Source of the DNA: an uncultured bacterium
Lineage (GTDB): Bacteria > Bacillota > Clostridia > Oscillospirales > Oscillospiraceae
Assembly: GCA_948469375.1 (NCBI GenBank)
Contig: CAOKLO010000018.1
Location: forward strand, 1-58,144
Direction: 5' to 3'
Length of the DNA: 58,144 nt
Shown here: positions 54,501 to 58,144 of the stretch, piece after piece
Layout: every line of letters begins with the position of its first letter
How positions within the stretch are numbered: position 1 is the stretch's first letter
The notes under the pieces: model-generated
Databases searched by the model: none
What the model was told of the DNA's origin: nothing
What the model saw: only the letters and a program-made list of their open reading frames with translations
Position numbers and translations under genes: made by a program

Positions 54501-54766
54501 CGGGCGTGCCCTGCACTCCGGTGACCCGGGTGTCCGAGCGCCACCCCAATATCATGGACATGCTGGCCTCCGGCACCATCGACCTGGTCATCAACACCCC
54601 CACCCGGGGCAGGAAGCAGGACACCGACGGCTTTAAGATCCGCCGGGCCGCCGTGGAGCACTCCGTGGGCTGTGTCACCGCAATCGACACCGCCCGGGCC
54701 CTGCTCACCGCCCGCCAGCAGGGCAGGAGCCGGGATTTGCAGGCCATCGATATTACAACGATTTGA
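51557..54766 (+). CDS. carB: carbamoyl-phosphate synthase large subunit
   Basis: The 1069-residue enzyme makes carbamoyl phosphate from bicarbonate, ammonia and two ATP. Two homologous ATP-grasp halves are visible, each beginning with a GSGPI motif ([20 protein letters not shown] at about 11-30 and [20 protein letters not shown] near 560), and the C-terminal allosteric MGS-like domain (about 935-1069). Length is that of the family. Translationally coupled to carA. The gene has a very long antisense open frame, which is only a codon-bias shadow. Confidence 0.98.
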   Translation: MPKDTNIKKVLVLGSGPIVIGQAAEFDYAGTQACRALKEEGVEVVLVNSNPATIMTDKDIADHVYIEPLNVDSVTQIIQMEHPDSVLPTLGGQTGLNLAMALHENGTLEKYGVRLLGTSPESIHKAEDRQGFKDCMESIGQPCVTSDVVESVDAAVAFAEQIGYPVIVRPAYTLGGTGGGIAYDEPSLREIADRGIHLSRVGQVLIERCIAGWKEIEFEVMRDSAGNVIQICSMENLDPVGVHTGDSIVVAPTQTLANREYQMLRSAALDIITALGIEGGCNCQFALNPDSYEYAVIEVNPRVSRSSALASKATGYPIAKVAAKIALGYTLDEIPNAVTGKTTACFEPTLDYCVLKIPRLPFDKFTTASRTLGTQMKATGEVMAIANSFEGALMKAIRSLELNVRALRLPKLDEYYTDEIEDLLVNVDDERLFVVAEAIRRGVSPRKINSITRMDIWFLNRFKNIIDMEQTLIMCKGEPDVDTLRKAKEMCFADSYIGWLCGMEQKDVKALRERYGIVPSFKMVDTCAAEFDAETPYYYSSYDGENEADTGDSGRKKVLVLGSGPIRIGQGIEFDYCSVHSVWALKRLGYETIIVNNNPETVSTDFDVADKLYFEPLTAEDVQNIVEQEKPWGAVVQFGGQTAIKLAKALTEMGVPILGTSSDGVDAAEDRERFDEVLNQCHIPRAKGQTVFTAEEALRAANEIGYPVLVRPSYVLGGQGMEIAYNDRNITDFMRIINLTVQEHPILIDKYLMGREVEVDGVFDGEDLLIPGIMEHVERAGVHSGDSISVYPSIHVEDKHKMTIERYTHDLAKALGVIGLINIQFIIYDDKVYVIEVNPRSSRTIPYISKVTGVPIIDLATKVMLGQRLKDLGYGTGIYKEADYFAVKMPVFSFEKLADVDTGLGPEMKSTGEVLGIAESFPQALLKAFKGANMRAPKKGGRIILTVNDEDKGEASGIARGFADLGVEILATEGTCRFLEKAGVPCTPVTRVSERHPNIMDMLASGTIDLVINTPTRGRKQDTDGFKIRRAAVEHSVGCVTAIDTARALLTARQQGRSRDLQAIDITTI

Positions 54767-54786
54767 GAGATTAGGAGGAGAACGCT

Positions 54787-55452
54787 ATGCGCCGTCGTGT
54801 TCCGCTGCGCTTTGATATCTGGCTCACCCTGCTGATCGCCTTCGTCATCAGCCTGGGGACGACGAAGCTCACCGAACTCATCGTCCCCAGCCTGTATGAG
54901 CAGCACGTGGAGGACCACACCGTGGCCGACGGCGACATCGGCGGCAAGGCGGGGGCGGAGGTGTTCCGAGCCCGGAGCGTGGACGATCTGCTGGCCCACG
55001 ACACCTTCACCATCCTGTCCGACGGCATCGAGTACTGCAACCGGGGGGGCGGCTACTACGGCAACCATTACATGAACGCCGTCACCCTGCCTTCCGGGGA
55101 GCTGGTGGCCGCCGTGATCAACTCGGACAGCGTGCAGAGCGAGGGAGACTACTTCTCCGGGGTGAACACGCTGCCCGTGGGCCGGGTGGTGTTCGAGGAC
55201 CTGGAGAGCAGCGCGAGCTTCCTGCGCCAGATCGAGTACAGCGAGCCCTTGAGCCGCCATGACTTTTACATCGACATGCTGGGCACGGGGGGCAAGGTCC
55301 AGGAGGTGGACTATGTCGAGAGGTGGACCGGAACGGTCCAGGCGGTCACCATCCTGGTGTGCTTCCCCCTCATCCACTCTCTGGGGGCCAAGCTGGGGCT
55401 GTTCCCCTTCTTCTTTGTCCCCAAAAAGGAGCGGGAAAGCGAGTGGGAGTAA
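54787..55452 (+). CDS. hypothetical membrane protein downstream of carB
   Basis: A 221-residue protein with a membrane helix at about 10-33 and a second near the C terminus (about 182-205), enclosing an extracytoplasmic domain of about 145 residues: AEVFRARSVDDLLAHDTFTI, GGGYYGNHYMNAVTLPSGEL, VAAVINSDSVQSEGDYFSGV. The tail ends FVPKKERESEWE. I do not recognise it. ATG 54787 follows AGGAGG and lies 20 nt after carB without a terminator, so read-through from carAB is likely. Confidence 0.72.
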   Translation: MRRRVPLRFDIWLTLLIAFVISLGTTKLTELIVPSLYEQHVEDHTVADGDIGGKAGAEVFRARSVDDLLAHDTFTILSDGIEYCNRGGGYYGNHYMNAVTLPSGELVAAVINSDSVQSEGDYFSGVNTLPVGRVVFEDLESSASFLRQIEYSEPLSRHDFYIDMLGTGGKVQEVDYVERWTGTVQAVTILVCFPLIHSLGAKLGLFPFFFVPKKERESEWE

Positions 55453-55510
55453 GGGCCGTCCGGAAAGACGGTGCGCAATTCAAAAATAAGAAAGAAAGGA
55501 AGCAAGGACT

Positions 55511-56107
55511 GTGAAAGCATCTGATAAAGTGAAGAAAATCAACTATGCGTATTTACTGGGGTATATTTTCATTCCCCTGATAGCCGCCGCGGTGAGCGTT
55601 GCCATTGGTTATTTCTTTTTCCGCGACGGCGGCACAGGCGCGGTCGTGTGCTTTGCCGCAATACCATTTGCGGCTGTGCTCTGGTGGATTTTTGCCGGAA
55701 GGAATATCTACAAGCTGGGCAAGAATCGGATGATTAAGCAGCTGGACGAGATGGGCATCGACCGCCGCCAGATTTTTTACAGCGACGGCTGTGTGGTGTC
55801 CCTGGACATGGAAAAAGGGAAAATCGGCCTGCTGTTTTTCTGGAATCCCTTCGCGGTCCAGGTGGCGCCTGCAAGCCGGGTGACCCGGGCGTGGACGGAC
55901 GATGGGGCCGCTGGTCCGGGCATTATGCGGGGCACCGGCCGGGTGAGCTTTTTGTTTGAGATCGACGGTATCAGAATTCGGGTGAATACCTTCATCTCCA
56001 ACCAGCGCTGGAAGATGAACGACCAGCGGGTGCTGGAGGGAATTTCCAAGGCGGACCTGTGGGTTGAGGTGCTGGACCGGGCCCGGCAGCAGGGAGCGGG
56101 TGCGTGA
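55511..56107 (+). CDS. hypothetical two-helix membrane protein
   Basis: A 198-residue protein starting at GTG 55511 (AAAGGAAG upstream). Membrane segments at about 12-33 and 42-63 are followed by a cytoplasmic domain: IDRRQIFYSDGCVVSLDMEK, GKIGLLFFWNPFAVQVAPAS, RVSFLFEIDGIRIRVNTFIS. The soluble part has alternating strands like a pleckstrin-type or bacterial PH-like domain, but that is only an impression. Second of three unknowns between carB and guaA. Confidence 0.68.
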   Translation: MKASDKVKKINYAYLLGYIFIPLIAAAVSVAIGYFFFRDGGTGAVVCFAAIPFAAVLWWIFAGRNIYKLGKNRMIKQLDEMGIDRRQIFYSDGCVVSLDMEKGKIGLLFFWNPFAVQVAPASRVTRAWTDDGAAGPGIMRGTGRVSFLFEIDGIRIRVNTFISNQRWKMNDQRVLEGISKADLWVEVLDRARQQGAGA

Positions 56108-56108
56108 C

Positions 56109-56459
56109 ATGGGATTGATCGACAAGTGGCTGAGGAAGTACCAGTACGACTGGTGCAGGGACTGCAAGCGGGGGATGGAAAAGACCCGCAAGCAGCTGTT
56201 TGCCCTGCCCGGAATGACGGTGGGGCACTATGTGGAGCACAAGGACGCGGCCTACTATAAGCGGGCGCTGCGGATTGTAGAGAAGAAAGCGGATATCCCG
56301 CCGGGCATGTATGCCTGCGGAGCCATCCAGTACCGCTGCCCGGAATGCGGGAAAAAGGTCACTGTGCTGGACCCTTTCCTCCCGGTGCGGGACGAGGAGA
56401 AGCACGAGGGAAATGTGATATTTGAGCAGGGAGAGCTGGACGATTTTTTGTGGTATTGA
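56109..56459 (+). CDS. small zinc-ribbon-like hypothetical protein
   Basis: A 116-residue cytoplasmic protein beginning MGLIDKWLRKYQYDWCRDCK. Two CxxC-type pairs, WCRDC near residues 16-19 and YRCPECGKKV near 78-87, should bind zinc. The C terminus is acidic (EGNVIFEQGELDDFLWY). It starts one base after the upstream stop, with GGGAGCGG as a weak site, so it is coupled to the membrane protein gene. Function unknown. Confidence 0.7.
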   Translation: MGLIDKWLRKYQYDWCRDCKRGMEKTRKQLFALPGMTVGHYVEHKDAAYYKRALRIVEKKADIPPGMYACGAIQYRCPECGKKVTVLDPFLPVRDEEKHEGNVIFEQGELDDFLWY

Positions 56460-56486
56460 GAGAGAAAGCAAAGGAGTTGAGCATTT

Positions 56487-58028
56487 ATGAGCCATCAGCT
56501 TGTGATCGTGCTGGACTTTGGCGGACAGTACAACCAGCTCATCGCCCGGCGGGTGCGGGAGTGCGGGGTGTACTGTGAGGTCAAGCCCTATACCACCTCT
56601 TTGGCTGATTTGAGGGCCATGAATCCCATCGGGATCATCTTCACCGGGGGGCCGAATTCCGTCTATTTGGAGGAGTCCCCCCATGTGGACCCGGACATTT
56701 TCACTTGGGGCGTGCCCATTCTGGGCATCTGCTACGGCTGTCAGCTGATGGCCCACACGCTGGGGGGACGGGTGACCGCCGCCCAGGAGGATTCCGCCCG
56801 TGAGTATGGCAAAACAGAAACCTGGTTTGAGACGGCGTGCAGGCTGTTCAAGGGCCTGCCCAGCGCCGGTATCACCTGGATGAGCCACGGGGACTATATG
56901 GAGAAGGTGCCCGAGGGGTTTGCGCTGGTGGCCCGCAGCGGGGCTTGTCCCAACGTGGCCATCGCCGACGAGGCGCGGGGCTTTTACGGCGTGCAGTTCC
57001 ACCCCGAGGTGAACCACACGGAGCACGGCGTCGATATGATTCGCAATTTTCTATATGAAGTGTGCCGCGCTGCCGGGGATTGGACCATGGAGGACTACAA
57101 GCGCTCGGCGGTGAAGGCCCTGCGGGAAAAGGTGGGGGACGGCAGAGTGCTGCTGGCCCTCAGCGGCGGGGTGGATTCCTCCGTGGCGGCGGCCCTGCTG
57201 GCCGAGGCGGTGGGGGAGCAGCTCACCTGCGTGTTTGTGGACCACGGTCTCATGCGGAAGAACGAGGGAGACGAGGTGGAGGCTGCGTTCTCCAAGTGGG
57301 CCATGAACTTCATCCGGGTGGACGCGGAGGTGCGGTTCCTGGCCAAACTGGCCGGTGTGGATGAGCCGGAGCGGAAGCGGAAGATCATCGGCGAGGAATT
57401 CATCCGGGTGTTTGAGGAAGAGGCCAAAAAGGTGGGGGCCGTGGACTATCTGGCTCAGGGCACCATCTACCCAGACGTCATCGAATCCGGAGCGGGGAAC
57501 GCCGCCGTCATCAAGAGCCACCACAATGTGGGCGGCCTGCCGGACTATGTGGATTTCAAGGAGATTGTGGAGCCGCTGCGGCTGTTGTTCAAGGACGAGG
57601 TGCGCCAGCTGGGCCGGGAGCTGGGCCTGCCGGAATATCTGGTCATGCGCCAGCCCTTCCCGGGGCCGGGACTGGCTATCCGGGTGATCGGCGACGTCAC
57701 GAAAGAAAAGCTGGACCTGCTTCGGGAGGCGGACGCCATTTTCCGGGAAGAGATGGCCCGCACAGGCGAGGAGCGGCGTTTGAGCCAGTTTTTCGCCGCC
57801 CTGACCAATATGCGCTCGGTAGGGGTGATGGGAGACGGCCGGACATACGACTACGCCATCGCCCTGCGGGCGGTGGTCACCGACGATTTCATGACGGCGG
57901 ATTGGGCGCGCATCCCCTATGAGCTGCTGGACCGGGTGAGCGTGCGCATTGTCAACGAGGTGAAGGGGGTCAACCGGGTGCTGTACGATATCACCTCCAA
58001 GCCCCCGGCGACGGTGGAATTTGAGTGA
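56487..58028 (+). CDS. guaA: GMP synthase (glutamine-hydrolysing)
   Basis: GuaA converts XMP to GMP using glutamine and ATP. The 513-residue protein has the N-terminal amidotransferase domain ([20 protein letters not shown]; nucleophile in [23 protein letters not shown]), the ATP pyrophosphatase P-loop [16 protein letters not shown], and the dimerisation domain ending [20 protein letters not shown] 56487 follows AAAGGAG. A strong terminator follows. Its 3' end is a known integration hot spot in other bacteria, but nothing mobile is visible before the window ends. Confidence 0.98.
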   Translation: MSHQLVIVLDFGGQYNQLIARRVRECGVYCEVKPYTTSLADLRAMNPIGIIFTGGPNSVYLEESPHVDPDIFTWGVPILGICYGCQLMAHTLGGRVTAAQEDSAREYGKTETWFETACRLFKGLPSAGITWMSHGDYMEKVPEGFALVARSGACPNVAIADEARGFYGVQFHPEVNHTEHGVDMIRNFLYEVCRAAGDWTMEDYKRSAVKALREKVGDGRVLLALSGGVDSSVAAALLAEAVGEQLTCVFVDHGLMRKNEGDEVEAAFSKWAMNFIRVDAEVRFLAKLAGVDEPERKRKIIGEEFIRVFEEEAKKVGAVDYLAQGTIYPDVIESGAGNAAVIKSHHNVGGLPDYVDFKEIVEPLRLLFKDEVRQLGRELGLPEYLVMRQPFPGPGLAIRVIGDVTKEKLDLLREADAIFREEMARTGEERRLSQFFAALTNMRSVGVMGDGRTYDYAIALRAVVTDDFMTADWARIPYELLDRVSVRIVNEVKGVNRVLYDITSKPPATVEFE

Positions 58029-58094
58029 GTTTTTTTGTCGTAGGGCAATGTGATTTATCCTGTGCAGGGCACTAAACATCAGCCTCCGACATAG

Positions 58095-58136
58095 AAAAAT
58101 AAGACCTTGCGTCTCACGGCGCAGGGTCTTATTTTT
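58095..58136 (+). terminator. terminator of guaA
   Basis: AAAAATAAGACCTTGCG-tctcacgg-CGCAGGGTCTTATTTTT, about 17 bp of stem; the A and T runs make it usable in both directions. Confidence 0.88.
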
Positions 58137-58144
58137 GTCCTTCG

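Noticed and set aside
51356-54661. 1101-codon open frame on the minus strand opposite carB
   Set aside because: It is a shadow of carB in GC-rich DNA: low-complexity His/Gly/Leu/Val-rich translation, no ribosome binding site, and carB is unmistakable on the other strand.
56487-58144. Integrative element at the guaA 3' end
   Set aside because: The site is a known hot spot, but only a terminator follows before the window ends; no integrase or repeat of the gene end is visible.

Overview
The window reads as chromosome from a GC-rich, low-motility-signature gut-type Clostridia, most probably an Oscillospiraceae relative (Flavonifractor/Lawsonibacter/Intestinimonas-like). That placement is inference from protein style, strong AGGAGG ribosome binding sites, TTGACA-N17-TATAAT promoters, an S-box in front of metK, Clostridia-type FeoB, DUF421/DUF4363 and TmcAL/AckA pairs. 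No rRNA, tRNA, CRISPR array, transposase or integrase was found.

Layout. 1-2500: a small accessory-looking stretch with a truncated gene, a zinc-ribbon-like unknown, an ECF-like sigma factor and, just upstream of the sigma gene, a 41-bp tandem repeat array. 2521-7430 (minus): the rpmG-secE-nusG-rplK-rplA and rplJ-rplL translation/transcription block, split by a plus-strand membrane-anchored XRE regulator pair; rpoB does not follow rplL. 7500-12750: ruvX, ackA, tmcAL, pepT and a rhomboid-like membrane protein. 12880-18100: feoAB, a polysaccharide polymerase/ligase-like protein, and metK under a SAM-I riboswitch. 18090-27200: two MATE exporters, a FucO-like alcohol dehydrogenase, and a heterodimeric ABC multidrug exporter preceded by a leader peptide and terminator that look like a ribosome-controlled attenuator. 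27314-31850 (minus): a CprABC/LanFEG-type antimicrobial-peptide ABC transporter with its own histidine kinase and response regulator and an intercalated TfoX-like gene. 32000-35343: a FlK-like thioesterase and a csoR-copA copper operon in which copA carries a C-terminal CopZ domain with its own internal start. 35481-50283 (mostly minus): RluA/GNAT/membrane operon, a Vat/CatB-like acetyltransferase, TepA, an operon gph-membrane-tsaC-coaE-M18 peptidase, an operon ABC-F-YdcF-prfA, ddl-murF, and a DUF421-DUF4363 pair. 50475-58144 (plus): carAB, three unknowns, guaA.

How the parts work together: most of the window is housekeeping (ribosome, tRNA modification, CoA, SAM, nucleotide and cell-wall synthesis). 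Threaded through it is a strikingly dense stress/defence layer: two MATE pumps, a BmrCD-like exporter with an attenuator, a CprABC-RK-like peptide exporter, an ABC-F protein, a Vat-like acetyltransferase and a copper efflux operon.

The most interesting non-coding structures are the leader-peptide attenuator (20987-21257), the 41-bp repeat array in front of the sigma factor (1795-2026), a ~90-bp dispersed repeat present four times and usually placed right at gene 3' ends (35347, 42571, 46359, 46508), four 12-bp-spaced boxes in front of the peptide exporter (30862-30907), and a terminator whose stem contains the tepA ribosome binding site (38939-38982).
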